DNA of 64,000 nt from Lishizhenia tianjinensis (lineage in GTDB: Bacteria; Bacteroidota; Bacteroidia; Flavobacteriales_D; Crocinitomicaceae), in NCBI GenBank assembly GCA_943330745.2, contig CALQIX020000009.1:1-64000 (forward strand), read 5' to 3'. The position numbers were made by a program, and so were the translations under genes. Shown one piece after another: positions 1-8,235 of this stretch (position 1 is its first letter; each line of letters begins with the position of its first letter). The notes below the pieces were generated by a model. It was not told the DNA's origin and did no database searches. It saw only the letters and a program-made list of their open reading frames with translations.

Positions 1-1564
1 CCGTAACACTGCTATTACTGGTTGGAGAAACTCCCAAATATACGGGAGCAAATGGAATTGGTAGCTCTCCCGCGTTCATTACGCCATTGTTATTGGCATC
101 ACAAAACACATAGCCACTGTAGCAATTTGCAGGTAAATTTGATCCGCAACTTACACCCAAATTCACTGGAATCGGGGGTGCTCCAGGGGTGCAAGAGGCA
201 CTCAAGACGTAAATCCCGTTAGCCGCCGCGGGATTACACCCATTAGCACTCAGCCAATTGGAATTTAAACCAACCCACACTGAATCGCCTGTAGTACCGT
301 TGTATGTAAGGGAATAGTTACCACTTGTATTACTATACGTTACATAATTCTGTCCATTGTACATAACATTGACCGCTGCATTTGAAGCAGCATTTTCTCC
401 ATTATCCCAAACTCCATTTCCATTTAAGTCATAAAATACGGTTCCAGAAAGGCATTGCAACGAACTGCTTGTGGCACATCCCAAGGAAATCGCAAAAGTA
501 TATGCTCCACCGCTAGTAATTGCAAGCGCGGAAGGATTAATTGAATTGACAATGTATCCATTCGCACTTAACCAATTCGGATTTACAACAGCAGAATAGG
601 TGCCGAGTACAATATTTGGTATCATGAAATTTCCGTTTTGAGTAATTCCATAATAAGAATTTGTGCTCGAATAGATATTCAAAGGAACTCCATTGAACAA
701 GGTAGAATCAACTACACCATCATTATTACAATCAAGTTGAGCTACCCCATAAATCATGGCAGAAATTGGCGCACAATTACCCGTATATTGAACTTGCATT
801 GAAAATCCAGCACCAACCACAGTGCCATCAGAAACAAGTTGAACTGTTATGGATTGTCCGGGCTGAGACGTAAAAGGAGTGATTGTTCCTCCGTTTGAAC
901 CATTATAAGCATATAACAACTGGCCGCTAATACCAGCGCCAGCAAAAATCTTGAGTGTATCATAGTTTGTTTCCAAATAGGAATAAGTTCCCGAAATAGT
1001 AATTTGAGAGTTCCCTGAATTGGATAAAACAGTATATCCAGAACTATTTGCATTATAGTTTCCGTTTGGACCACCCGCATCATATAACATTACATTTGTT
1101 CCACACAGCACGGAACTTGAACCAGACGTAGGTACTTGCATGGTTCCACAGCTAATGCGTGTATAAACGAAAGTGAGTGACCCTGCAGGCCCTCCGTTGG
1201 TGCTCGTATAATTTACTACCACAGTATATGTACCATCAGCAGAATACGTATGCTGAATAGGTGGATTAAAGGAAACAACATTGGCAACATTTGTTGAACT
1301 TGCTGTTCCTTGATGAGTAGAAATGGAACCGTCTCCCCAATTGACCGAAAAAATCAGTGCGTAACTTCCTGCATTTATATTATTTGCAACCAGATTAAAA
1401 TCTCCAGATGTAGTTGCCGGAGCCTGAACATTATACACTGAAAAATTTAAGATACTATCACAAGTAGTGAGCGTTGATGTTCCAATAATATTCATGGAAC
1501 TCACCTGTCCAATTGAGCCCGTAAATGACATAAGAAAACAACAAACAACAAAAATTCTTTTCAT
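1..1564 (-). CDS. Large secreted repeat protein, N-terminal 521 residues (runs off left edge)
   Basis: Reading the minus strand from the ATG at 1564, the frame stays open to base 1, so at least 521 codons are present and the C-terminus lies outside the window. The start MKRIFVVCCFLMSFTGSIGQ is a clear signal peptide. Next come a PKD-like region (about residues 25-125, with NWGDGS and HTYSADGTYTV), a CUB-like domain (about 135-255, SYLETNYDTLKIF and an LVSDGTVVGAGFSM strand) and then two or three SdrD-B/Cna-B-like modules that start with motifs such as LDCNNDGVVD, FYDLNGNGVWDNGE and FCDANNNGVMNAGE. This is the usual layout of a Bacteroidota surface or extracellular protein. A T9SS sorting domain is expected at the missing C-terminus, but that is inference. 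Confident that it is a gene; function unknown. Confidence 0.85.
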   Translation of the reverse strand, partial: MKRIFVVCCFLMSFTGSIGQVSSMNIIGTSTLTTCDSILNFSVYNVQAPATTSGDFNLVANNINAGSYALIFSVNWGDGSISTHQGTASSTNVANVVSFNPPIQHTYSADGTYTVVVNYTSTNGGPAGSLTFVYTRISCGTMQVPTSGSSSVLCGTNVMLYDAGGPNGNYNANSSGYTVLSNSGNSQITISGTYSYLETNYDTLKIFAGAGISGQLLYAYNGSNGGTITPFTSQPGQSITVQLVSDGTVVGAGFSMQVQYTGNCAPISAMIYGVAQLDCNNDGVVDSTLFNGVPLNIYSSTNSYYGITQNGNFMIPNIVLGTYSAVVNPNWLSANGYIVNSINPSALAITSGGAYTFAISLGCATSSSLQCLSGTVFYDLNGNGVWDNGENAASNAAVNVMYNGQNYVTYSNTSGNYSLTYNGTTGDSVWVGLNSNWLSANGCNPAAANGIYVLSASCTPGAPPIPVNLGVSCGSNLPANCYSGYVFCDANNNGVMNAGELPIPFAPVYLGVSPTSNSSVT

Positions 1565-1968
1565 AAAAATAGTTTAGTAACTTGATTGACACGAATTTAC
1601 TAAAAAAAGTTGCATCAGAGACAAGAGGAGGATAAAAATGAAACAATTATAAAAAAGGTGTCAAAAAGTAGAGTTTACACTAGAGCTATTTTTTACTTTT
1701 CCTAATTATGGGTTTGTAAACGGATTTCAATGTTATTGGTTGACCTTTTTGGAAAGAATCCCATTTTTTACTGCTCCACAGAAAGTTGTCTTGAACCACG
1801 AGGCCTCTTTTTTTTGGTCAATTTTTGGTCAATTTCAATACATTTAATTGTAATCCCAAATCGATTCACATCCATAATGTTGTTTATTCATTACAAGAAT
1901 AGTGCCTGTCAATGCGTTCTGACGGTACTCTAAATAAAAAATCCCCAACTTTCGTTGAGGATTTAACG
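1565..1968. other. Gene-free stretch between secreted protein gene and tRNA-Arg
   Basis: About 400 bases with no credible gene. A 67-codon plus-strand frame at 1730-1933 has no recognisable composition or start context and I do not call it. A short direct repeat (TTTTTGGTCAATTT, about 1809-1834) and the tRNA-Arg terminator are the only structures I see. The promoter of the secreted protein gene should lie at its left end, but I find no clean TAnnTTTG box. Confidence 0.5.
1931..1964 (-). terminator. Rho-independent terminator after tRNA-Arg
   Basis: On the minus strand, AAATCC and GGATTT form the base of a hairpin, with GTT-side and AAC-side arms above it and a TTTC/GAAA loop. One C-A mismatch interrupts the stem. 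A T-rich tract follows immediately, five bases downstream of the tRNA 3' end, as expected for a tRNA transcription terminator. Confidence 0.7.
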
Positions 1969-2277
<309 letters not shown>

Positions 2278-2295
2278 TGTCAAACTCCTTAATTT

Positions 2296-2346
2296 GTGTT
2301 GCTCTATCTCTACCTGTCGGTAGACAGGCAGCTGAGCTACGAAACC
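2296..2346 (-). repeat. tRNA 5'-half relic interrupted by a palindrome
   Basis: On the minus strand this segment begins GGTTTCGTAGCTCAGCTG, matching the first 18 bases of the tRNA-Arg 300 bases downstream (one mismatch). After an inserted palindrome it resumes with GATAGAGCAAC, the tRNA's D-arm 3' side. The rest of the tRNA is missing, and the GIY-YIG start codon follows 19 bases later. It is not a functional tRNA. Confidence 0.75.
2313..2328. repeat. Short palindrome CCTGTC-GGTA-GACAGG in a tRNA D loop
   Basis: Six-base inverted repeat with a GGTA loop, placed exactly within what would be the D loop of the tRNA relic. Translated on the minus strand it reads PVYRQV, close to the PACRQAG-type peptides produced when such palindromes fall inside Flavobacteriia reading frames. 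It looks like a member of a REP-like palindromic repeat family, but only one copy is visible here. Confidence 0.55.
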
Positions 2347-2370
2347 AAAATGATTAACTATATGTAAAAT

Positions 2371-2400
2371 CAAAAAAGGGGGATGATTGCTCATCCCCCT
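2371..2400 (-). terminator. Rho-independent terminator after tRNA-Pro
   Basis: The minus strand has a perfect 10-bp stem (AGGGGGATGA / TCATCCCCCT, loop GCAA) followed by TTTTTTG, starting three bases after the tRNA-Pro 3' end. Strong GC-rich stem and T-run make this a clear terminator. Confidence 0.85.
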
Positions 2401-2402
2401 AG

Positions 2403-2477
2403 TCGGGGCGGCAGGATTCGAACCTGCGACCTCCTGGTCCCAAACCAGGCGCGATGACCGGACTACGCTACGCCCCG
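2403..2477 (-). tRNA. tRNA-Pro (anticodon TGG)
   Basis: Minus strand: acceptor CGGGGCG, D arm, anticodon stem CCTGG/CCAGG enclosing TTTGGGA with anticodon TGG, T arm GCAGG-TTCGAAT-CCTGC, acceptor closing CGCCCCG, discriminator A. CCA is not encoded. Followed at once by a strong hairpin terminator. Confidence 0.95.
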
Positions 2478-2555
2478 AACAATTCTTCCAAAATTCCCAC
2501 AAGTTTTAATCGTTTTTAAAACTCTATTTCTTTTGCCAAAATGGTTTCTCTCACA

Positions 2556-2769
2556 TCAGGTCGAAACCTTTGGTTCTCATCCCTTCACCTCCACTTCGTT
2601 GCGGTGGGAGCGGGATTACCTACGGTGCTTTCGCTTCGCTCAGGTCGAACCCTTTGGTTCTCATCCGTTCACCTCCACTTCGTTGCGGTGGGAGCGGGAT
2701 TACCTACGGTGCTTTCGCTCCGCTCAGGTCGAACCCTTTGGTTCTCATCCCTTCACCTCCACTTCGTTG

Positions 2770-2785
<16 letters not shown>
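2556..2785. repeat. 84-bp tandem direct repeats containing the tRNA-Ser 3' end
   Basis: Complete, nearly identical units occupy 2603-2686 and 2687-2770. A partial unit (2556-2602) precedes them, and the first 15 bases of the next unit (2771-2785) are the 3' end of tRNA-Ser itself. Each unit begins with ggtgggagcgggatt, the complement of the tRNA acceptor and half of the T arm. Units differ only at single bases. Because 84 is a multiple of three, several frames stay open across the array; those frames are not genes. Confidence 0.9.
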
Positions 2786-2856
<71 letters not shown>

Positions 2857-2969
2857 AAGTTCTAAGAACGGACGGCAAAAGTAGTAATTCTTTCTGCAAT
2901 GAGGAAATTCTTCGCGTATTTTTTTAAGAAAAAAAATAGAAAGCAAGAGAGTTACTCAAAATCAATGAG

Positions 2970-3131
2970 TTACTCCTTGTTTTTTGGATCGTCCAAAATT
3001 CTTTTTGGTCTTAATTGCTCAATAACTCCTAAAGTTATCCAATAAGGAAGTATAAATCCCATCAAAAAAACTAACATCCAGAATGCCATCCCAAATATTA
3101 ATATGAATAAAACTATTCCAAATACGCTCAT
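2970..3131 (-). CDS. Small hypothetical membrane protein (53 aa)
   Basis: Minus-strand frame from ATG 3131 to TAA 2970. The protein starts MSVFGIVLFILIFGMAFWML and continues through a second hydrophobic stretch (VFLMGFILPYWITLGVI), then a short polar tail EQLRPKRILDDPKNKE. It would have one long or two short membrane segments with a cytoplasmic tail. Composition (hydrophobic core, charged tail, no internal repeats) is that of a real small protein. It diverges from fumC. I do not recognise a family. Confidence 0.55.
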   Translation of the reverse strand: MSVFGIVLFILIFGMAFWMLVFLMGFILPYWITLGVIEQLRPKRILDDPKNKE

Positions 3132-3138
3132 CTTGTAT

Positions 3139-3146
3139 TACTTTTG
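3139..3146 (+). promoter_or_regulatory. Putative -7 box (TACTTTTG) upstream of fumC
   Basis: Exact match to the Bacteroidota TAnnTTTG -7 element, 48 bases before the fumC ATG. No TTG/TTTG is found at the usual -33 distance, so confidence is moderate. Confidence 0.4.
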
Positions 3147-3194
3147 TTGCTTTAACAGCGTAAAATTAATAAATAAAACGAATAAACAAACAAT

Positions 3195-4592
3195 ATGGAC
3201 TACAGAATCGAAAAAGATACAATGGGAGAAGTTAGGGTTCCAGCCAATCGTTATTGGGGTGCTCAAACAGAACGATCAAGGAATAATTTTAAAATTGGAC
3301 CCGAAGGATCTATGCCAATTGAAATCATCTATGCATTTGCTTACTTGAAAAAAGCAGCAGCTCATGCCAACTGTGAATTAGGCGTTTTACCAGCTGAAAA
3401 AAGAGACTTGATTTCAGAAGTTTGCAACGAAATTATAGACAAAAAACACGATGCCGAATTCCCTCTTGTGATTTGGCAAACGGGATCTGGAACGCAGTCA
3501 AACATGAACTGCAATGAGGTTATTGCAAATCGTGGACATGTCATCCAAGGCGGGAATTTAACCGATGAACAAAAAGCACTAAACCCAAATGATGATGTAA
3601 ACAAATCTCAATCATCGAATGACACCTACCCCACTGCGATGCATATTGCGGCCTATAAAATGGCAGTTGATGTGACGATACCCGGATTACAAAAATTAAG
3701 GAACGCACTACAACAAAAAGTAGTTGAATTTAAAGACATTGTCAAAACAGGAAGAACGCATTTTATGGATGCCACTCCACTCACCTTAGGTCAAGAATTT
3801 AGCGGGTATGTAGCTCAAATTGACAATTCCATTCGAACAATTAACAACGCATTGGTAATGATTGCTGAGTTGGCTCTCGGCGGGACAGCAGTTGGAACAG
3901 GACTAAATACTCCCAAAGGATATGACGTATTGGTGGCGAAAAAAATTGCTGAATTTACAGGGCTACCTTTTATCACAGCAAAAAACAAATTTGAGGCTTT
4001 GGCAGCTCATGATGCAATGGTTGAGTTATCGGGAGCGTTAAAAAGAAGTGCGGTTTCCTTAATGAAAATAGCCAATGATATCCGTATGCTTTCCTCTGGA
4101 CCACGTTGCGGAATAGGTGAATTAATAATTCCGGACAACGAACCAGGTTCTTCCATTATGCCTGGAAAAGTAAATCCAACACAACCCGAAGCATTGACAA
4201 TGGTCTGCGCACAAGTGATGGGAAATGATGTTGCTGTTTCAATTGCAGGATCTAATGGACATTTTGAATTAAATGTTTTTAAGCCAGTTATAGCCTATAA
4301 TGTTTTACAATCTGCCAGACTAATCGGTGATGCTTGCGATTCATTCACAGAAAATTGCGCAATTGGCATTCAAGCAAACATTCCGGTTGTGAAAAAACAT
4401 TTGGAAAATTCGTTAATGCTGGTAACTGCTTTGAATACTAAAATTGGGTATTACAAGGCAGCTGAGATTGCTAAATACGCGCATAAAAATGGAACCACAT
4501 TAAAAGAAGCAGCAGTTGGATTAGGACATGTTACTTCTGAGGAATACGATTTATATGTAGACCCATCTAAAATGATTGGATCTTTGGATTAA
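3195..4592 (+). CDS. fumC: Fumarate hydratase, class II
   Basis: Interconverts fumarate and malate in the TCA cycle (cytosolic, oxygen-stable homotetramer). The 465-residue length is that of class II fumarases. Seen motifs: GSGTQSNMN near residue 97, [11 protein letters not shown] near 185 (catalytic-base region) and the superfamily signature [11 protein letters not shown] near 317. The start [17 protein letters not shown] is the standard N-terminus, which rules out the other open frame beginning at 3103. It forms a single-gene unit with its own upstream -7 box and a terminator hairpin 24 bases after the stop. Alternative superfamily members (aspartase, argininosuccinate lyase) fit less well because of the fumarase-type [10 protein letters not shown]. 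Confidence 0.97.
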   Translation: MDYRIEKDTMGEVRVPANRYWGAQTERSRNNFKIGPEGSMPIEIIYAFAYLKKAAAHANCELGVLPAEKRDLISEVCNEIIDKKHDAEFPLVIWQTGSGTQSNMNCNEVIANRGHVIQGGNLTDEQKALNPNDDVNKSQSSNDTYPTAMHIAAYKMAVDVTIPGLQKLRNALQQKVVEFKDIVKTGRTHFMDATPLTLGQEFSGYVAQIDNSIRTINNALVMIAELALGGTAVGTGLNTPKGYDVLVAKKIAEFTGLPFITAKNKFEALAAHDAMVELSGALKRSAVSLMKIANDIRMLSSGPRCGIGELIIPDNEPGSSIMPGKVNPTQPEALTMVCAQVMGNDVAVSIAGSNGHFELNVFKPVIAYNVLQSARLIGDACDSFTENCAIGIQANIPVVKKHLENSLMLVTALNTKIGYYKAAEIAKYAHKNGTTLKEAAVGLGHVTSEEYDLYVDPSKMIGSLD

Positions 4593-4615
4593 TCTAGAAT
4601 TTATAGTTCGTACGA

Positions 4616-4639
4616 GGGAGTCAATGGCTCCCTTTTTTT
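4616..4639 (+). terminator. Rho-independent terminator of fumC
   Basis: GGGAG / CTCCC stem with a short loop followed by seven T's, between the fumC stop and the convergent anti-sigma gene. Confidence 0.8.
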
Positions 4640-4640
4640 G

Positions 4641-5489
4641 TTAGTAAATCGCAGATAAAACGGCCAAAACTGAAGTGTTTTCGCTCAAGGATTTTACCTT
4701 TCCCAAATTTCGTTTTTCTATTTTTTCCAACCCTTTACTTTCATCCATAACTGTTGCAAAACTTACATCTTCTGAAAGAATAAACTTCTCTTTCATAAAA
4801 CTTTCACTCTCTAATTTTTTTCGATTAGGGGTCGATTTTTCTTGATCTTTCAATGGTAAACTGGAACTCAACCTATTATCTGATTCTGATTTAATCTCAT
4901 TTTCCGGAATACGACCATTGACAACTTTTGAAACCTGAGGAAAGGAAGCATATCCAAAATCTTCAACAACACCCTGGGCTGAATTACTTTTTGGGTTTGT
5001 CACATCAGTTGATTTTAAACTTGTTTCGTTAGCTTGTGTTAAGTCGGGTTGAGAGGGTGTTTTTTGCTGCAAAATCTTTTCACTGGATTTTTTGTCGATT
5101 TTTTTTGTCGACGGAGACTCATTTTGAGCTAATTCTATTGGCTTTTCAATATCATTCTGCGTGAGTGGATAGAGTAAGGCAATAATTACCAATAGTGCTG
5201 CAAGCTGAAATATTGGGCTTAAATAAAAGGGTTTATTGGGAGGGAAAAGTCGAGACACAAAACCAACAGTGCGATGTTGTTGCACGAAAAGATCATCCAA
5301 AGCAACTTTAGTTTTATGATGGCTTGCGACAGGTTGCTCTTTTTTATATTCCTCTAATTGAGTAAACAATGATTGGAGTGACTCATATTCTTCCTCTGAG
5401 TTGAACAAATCAACAAATGAACTTTTTTCCTTTTCTGTCAATTCCGAAAAAGATTTCGAAAAGAGAATTTCTTGTAATTTATCTTCCAT
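4641..5489 (-). CDS. Probable membrane anti-sigma factor
   Basis: 282 residues. The N-terminal 85 residues are polar and cytoplasmic in character (short helices around LFNSEEEYESLQSLF, as in zinc-less anti-sigma domains). One membrane helix lies at about 90-109 (IFQLAALLVIIALLYPL). The remainder is a low-complexity, Ser/Lys/Asn-rich periplasmic region. It begins 4 bases after the stop of an ECF sigma factor gene, the classical sigma/anti-sigma order. No HxxxCxxC zinc motif is visible, so the role is inferred from topology and position. It could alternatively be a structural envelope protein. Confidence 0.65.
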   Translation of the reverse strand: MEDKLQEILFSKSFSELTEKEKSSFVDLFNSEEEYESLQSLFTQLEEYKKEQPVASHHKTKVALDDLFVQQHRTVGFVSRLFPPNKPFYLSPIFQLAALLVIIALLYPLTQNDIEKPIELAQNESPSTKKIDKKSSEKILQQKTPSQPDLTQANETSLKSTDVTNPKSNSAQGVVEDFGYASFPQVSKVVNGRIPENEIKSESDNRLSSSLPLKDQEKSTPNRKKLESESFMKEKFILSEDVSFATVMDESKGLEKIEKRNLGKVKSLSENTSVLAVLSAIY

Positions 5490-5493
5490 TTTT

Positions 5494-6081
5494 TTATTCT
5501 AATACCGGATTATACTCTTTTAATTTCTCAGCCAATTGTTTGGTTGCATAAAACAACCTTGATTTTACCGTTCCTTCATTCGCTTGAACAATTTCAGCAA
5601 TTTCTTTTATAGATAAGCCATCCATGTGTCTAAGTGTAAAAACCTCCCTATGTTCTGGTTTCAATTGACCTAATTTCTCTTCGTATGCTACTCCAAATTG
5701 ATTCATTTCTACTTCATTTAGTACGTTTACTCGAGTATCGGAAAGTGAATAATGGTCTTCAATATCTAAAGAAGTTCCTTTTCGAATCGATTGTTTTTTG
5801 TATTCATTCTTGCACATGTTACAGGCAACTGAAAAAACCCATGTTTTAAAAGCCCGGTTCACATCAAAGTAATCTGGTTTACGAATAAGTTTCGCAAAAA
5901 TATCGTGTACAAAATCTTCCGCTTTCAATTCATCCTGCCATAGCATTCGTTTAAAATACCTTTTGAGTGAATCAGCATATCGCGTGTAGATTTCATCGAA
6001 TGCACGTTTATCACCTCGCGCCATAGCACGCATCAAATTTTCATCTGATTCCGTTTTATATGCGATAGGTATAAATTGCAT
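5494..6081 (-). CDS. RNA polymerase sigma factor, ECF (sigma-70 family)
   Basis: 195 residues. Region 2 covers about residues 28-95 (RYADSLKRYFKRML, AEDFVHDIFAKLI for core binding and FKTWVFSVACNMCKNEYKK for -10 recognition). Region 4 is about 130-185 (LKPEHREVFTLRHMDGLS followed by the helix-turn-helix IKEIAEIVQANEGTVKSRL). It recruits RNA polymerase to an extracytoplasmic-stress type regulon. Its ATG overlaps the stop of the preceding 409-residue gene (TAATG), and the putative anti-sigma gene follows by 4 bases, so the three are co-transcribed. Target genes cannot be told from the sequence. Confidence 0.93.
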   Translation of the reverse strand: MQFIPIAYKTESDENLMRAMARGDKRAFDEIYTRYADSLKRYFKRMLWQDELKAEDFVHDIFAKLIRKPDYFDVNRAFKTWVFSVACNMCKNEYKKQSIRKGTSLDIEDHYSLSDTRVNVLNEVEMNQFGVAYEEKLGQLKPEHREVFTLRHMDGLSIKEIAEIVQANEGTVKSRLFYATKQLAEKLKEYNPVLE

Positions 6082-7310
6082 TAATTTTTCTTCAATTCTT
6101 GAATTAATTTCTTTTGAGGAGATTTCCGAGCGATTTCATCAATTAAAAAATCTACTTTTTTCTCTTGGTTTGGATCATTTTGTTGACGATACAAAGATTT
6201 TAATTCCAAAAGCATTGGTATGTAATTTGTAGAAAGTGATGACTCTTTTGATAGAACATTAAAAGTAAGTTTTTCCTCAAATAACGAACTATTTCGATCG
6301 ATTAATTCATTTGTAGGATCAAATTCAAAAACAAGACCTTGAACATATAAATCAGATTGAATTGCTTTTAAATAATCAGCAGGAATAGTCAGTGATAATG
6401 CTAGTGATTTTGAAGTATTCAAGTTGCAAAAATCCACTAAAAACTGGGTGTTTACAAGCTTAGAATCTGGCACAACATATTCCATTTCAGAAACCTTCTT
6501 TCGATAAAACGAACTTTGAAAAAAATCGAGATTTAAAATAGTCACATCTGTATTGTTATTAAATTTGAGTTGATTATATAATGTAGCGTAAGTATCATCA
6601 AAAGAATGCGTAATCAACGTTCCTTGGGGGGGTGCAGATGACAACATATCAGCACAATAAGATAAAACTTCCTGATTTAATATTCCGCGATCAACCTGAG
6701 TTTCTAAATTTTTTAATAGGCTAAGTGTATCCAACTCTATGAAAGCAACCGCAGCTAGTTGTTTTAACACACGTGTGTCATTAGGATTTAGCTGATTTGC
6801 GATTTGCAGCTGTTGTTTCAATTCAACATTATAGTTGCCGGATATAAATTTATTGATGTGATACTCAAAGGCCGTTGAATCTTGATTTTCAAGCTGTTTA
6901 ACCAGTTGATCCATCTGCATTTGTTGGAGATTTGTGGGACTTCTTTGTGTAGATTGATTTCGACTCGCTAGTTGAATTTGATTTAATTGAACCAAAGCGC
7001 TTGTTGTTTGATCAATTTTGGAAGTTCTTTCTTTCTTCGATTTATTAACGGACTTTTTCGAAACGCCACTTTTACCAGATACAGACTGAACCTCTTTCAA
7101 TTCATTATCCTCAACAACACTGTTTTGGACTGAATCCATTTGATTCATTATTTCAACGTTCGATATGGAATTAATAGAATTTCTAGTATTGATTTCTATC
7201 TGCTCTGGGGCAGAATTACTATTTGTTGCATTTCCTATCCCACCCTGTGCAATGAGGTTTGAACCTAAAAAAATAACAACCAGTAAACTAATAATATGCT
7301 TCATAAACAT
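6081..7310 (-). CDS. Secreted/periplasmic hypothetical protein of the sigma operon
   Basis: 409 residues; the start MFMKHIISLLVVIFLGSNLIAQ is a signal peptide (ATG at 7310 or the third codon at 7304). Residues 25-130 are Ser/Asn/Gln-rich linker. The part from about 140 looks helical and TPR-like (QLNPNDTRVLKQLAAVAFIE). It then holds a block PQGTLITHSFDDTYATLY..DVTILNLDFFQ, which resembles the GDNDTYPLWYLQ..VVNLSLL segment at the end of Bacteroidota DUF2723-type proteins. It is the first gene of a three-gene operon with an ECF sigma factor (TAATG overlap). An envelope-sensing or stress-target role is plausible but unproven. Confidence 0.6.
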   Translation of the reverse strand: MFMKHIISLLVVIFLGSNLIAQGGIGNATNSNSAPEQIEINTRNSINSISNVEIMNQMDSVQNSVVEDNELKEVQSVSGKSGVSKKSVNKSKKERTSKIDQTTSALVQLNQIQLASRNQSTQRSPTNLQQMQMDQLVKQLENQDSTAFEYHINKFISGNYNVELKQQLQIANQLNPNDTRVLKQLAAVAFIELDTLSLLKNLETQVDRGILNQEVLSYCADMLSSAPPQGTLITHSFDDTYATLYNQLKFNNNTDVTILNLDFFQSSFYRKKVSEMEYVVPDSKLVNTQFLVDFCNLNTSKSLALSLTIPADYLKAIQSDLYVQGLVFEFDPTNELIDRNSSLFEEKLTFNVLSKESSLSTNYIPMLLELKSLYRQQNDPNQEKKVDFLIDEIARKSPQKKLIQELKKN

Positions 7311-7349
7311 GAATTTGCTAGTAGCTTACAACTAACGTAGAAAAACGTT

Positions 7350-7357
7350 CAAATGTA
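7350..7357 (-). promoter_or_regulatory. Putative -7 box (TACATTTG) of the 7310-4641 operon
   Basis: Exact TAnnTTTG match on the minus strand, 39 bases before the first gene of the sigma operon. No -33 TTG at canonical spacing. Confidence 0.4.
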
Positions 7358-7381
7358 TTGTGAAATTTAAAATAAGAGCGA

Positions 7382-8062
7382 TTAAACTTCAATTTCTGGG
7401 GAAAAAAGAAATTTATTAGGCGAAACTAAATTGGTTTTAACTGCATACATGACAATGCCTGCTGTGTTTTTTACCCCCAGTTTTGCCATAATGTTTTTGC
7501 GATGTGTATTCACCGTATGGTTACTCAAGAAAAGAAAATCGGCGATTTGAGTGTTTGTATTTCCTTCAGCGATTAATTTGATTATTTCATTTTCGCGCTC
7601 CGAAAGCACTACTGCCTCGCAGGTGAATGAATCAAAATCTAAGTCATTTACATCTATAGATGCTTTGCGAATTGTCTCCAAAATTTGACCGCAGAAAAAC
7701 TTGTTCCCCTGACTAGTTTCCTCGATTGAATTTATGATTTCGGATAATTCACAATCTTTTTTCACGTAGGATGTGATCCCAGATCGCAGAGCATCCACCA
7801 AGGTTTGAGCCGATTGATCAGGTGTAAGCGCAACAAATTTTACTTTTTTATTCGCATTTAACACCTTGGGAACTATGCCAATATCAAAACCTGGGGCGCT
7901 AAAATCAATAAGAACAATTGCTTCACCAAAATTCAATATTATCTCTTGTAATTCCTTGTTATTTCGAGCTTCACCAATAACTTTCCAATCTGTTTTTGAA
8001 CTAATAATTGCCCTTAATCCTATTCGGATTAACTCGTTACTATCGGCTAAAATAAGGCGCAT
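7382..8062 (-). CDS. LuxR/NarL-family response regulator
   Basis: 226 residues. The receiver domain (1-125) has the phospho-acceptor Asp53 in VLIDFSAPG and a conserved Lys in SYVKKDCEL. The acidic pocket near Asp7 reads LADSN rather than the common DD. A C-terminal LuxR helix-turn-helix covers about 150-215 (SERENEIIKLIAEGNTNTQI, ADFLFLSNHTVNTHRKNIM). It would be phosphorylated by a sensor kinase that is not in this window, making it an orphan regulator here. It is divergent from the metal-repeat protein gene at 8236 and could act on either flanking unit. Confidence 0.93.
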   Translation of the reverse strand: MRLILADSNELIRIGLRAIISSKTDWKVIGEARNNKELQEIILNFGEAIVLIDFSAPGFDIGIVPKVLNANKKVKFVALTPDQSAQTLVDALRSGITSYVKKDCELSEIINSIEETSQGNKFFCGQILETIRKASIDVNDLDFDSFTCEAVVLSERENEIIKLIAEGNTNTQIADFLFLSNHTVNTHRKNIMAKLGVKNTAGIVMYAVKTNLVSPNKFLFSPEIEV

Positions 8063-8088
8063 TGTTATTTAGAATGGTTTTAAACAAG

Positions 8089-8096
8089 CAAAAGTA
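8089..8096 (-). promoter_or_regulatory. Putative -7 box (TACTTTTG) of the response regulator gene
   Basis: Exact TAnnTTTG match on the minus strand, 26 bases upstream of the ATG at 8062. No canonical -33 element seen. Confidence 0.4.
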
Positions 8097-8213
8097 GTCA
8101 ATTAGAATTAATAATTTATTCACAACAACCTAAAATTTCTGTTTGAAGTGAATGAACTTTATTATTCATCTAAAAATAATGAATTCATATCATGGTATTT
8201 ACATTTCCTTGTT

Positions 8214-8221
8214 TAATTTTG
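8214..8221 (+). promoter_or_regulatory. Putative -7 box (TAATTTTG) of the 8236 gene
   Basis: Exact TAnnTTTG, 14 bases before the ATG at 8236. It lies downstream of the longer open frame's first ATG (8152), which supports choosing 8236 as the start. Confidence 0.4.
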
Positions 8222-8235
8222 TAAAAAAATATTTT

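Noticed and set aside
1730-1933. A 67-codon plus-strand frame in the gene-free stretch.
   Set aside because: No promoter, no recognisable domain, Cys/Phe-rich composition unlike neighbours, and it overlaps the tRNA-Arg terminator.
2296-2346. A functional fourth tRNA beside the GIY-YIG gene.
   Set aside because: Only the 5' part is present, the D loop is broken by the palindrome, and no anticodon stem, T arm or acceptor 3' strand follows.
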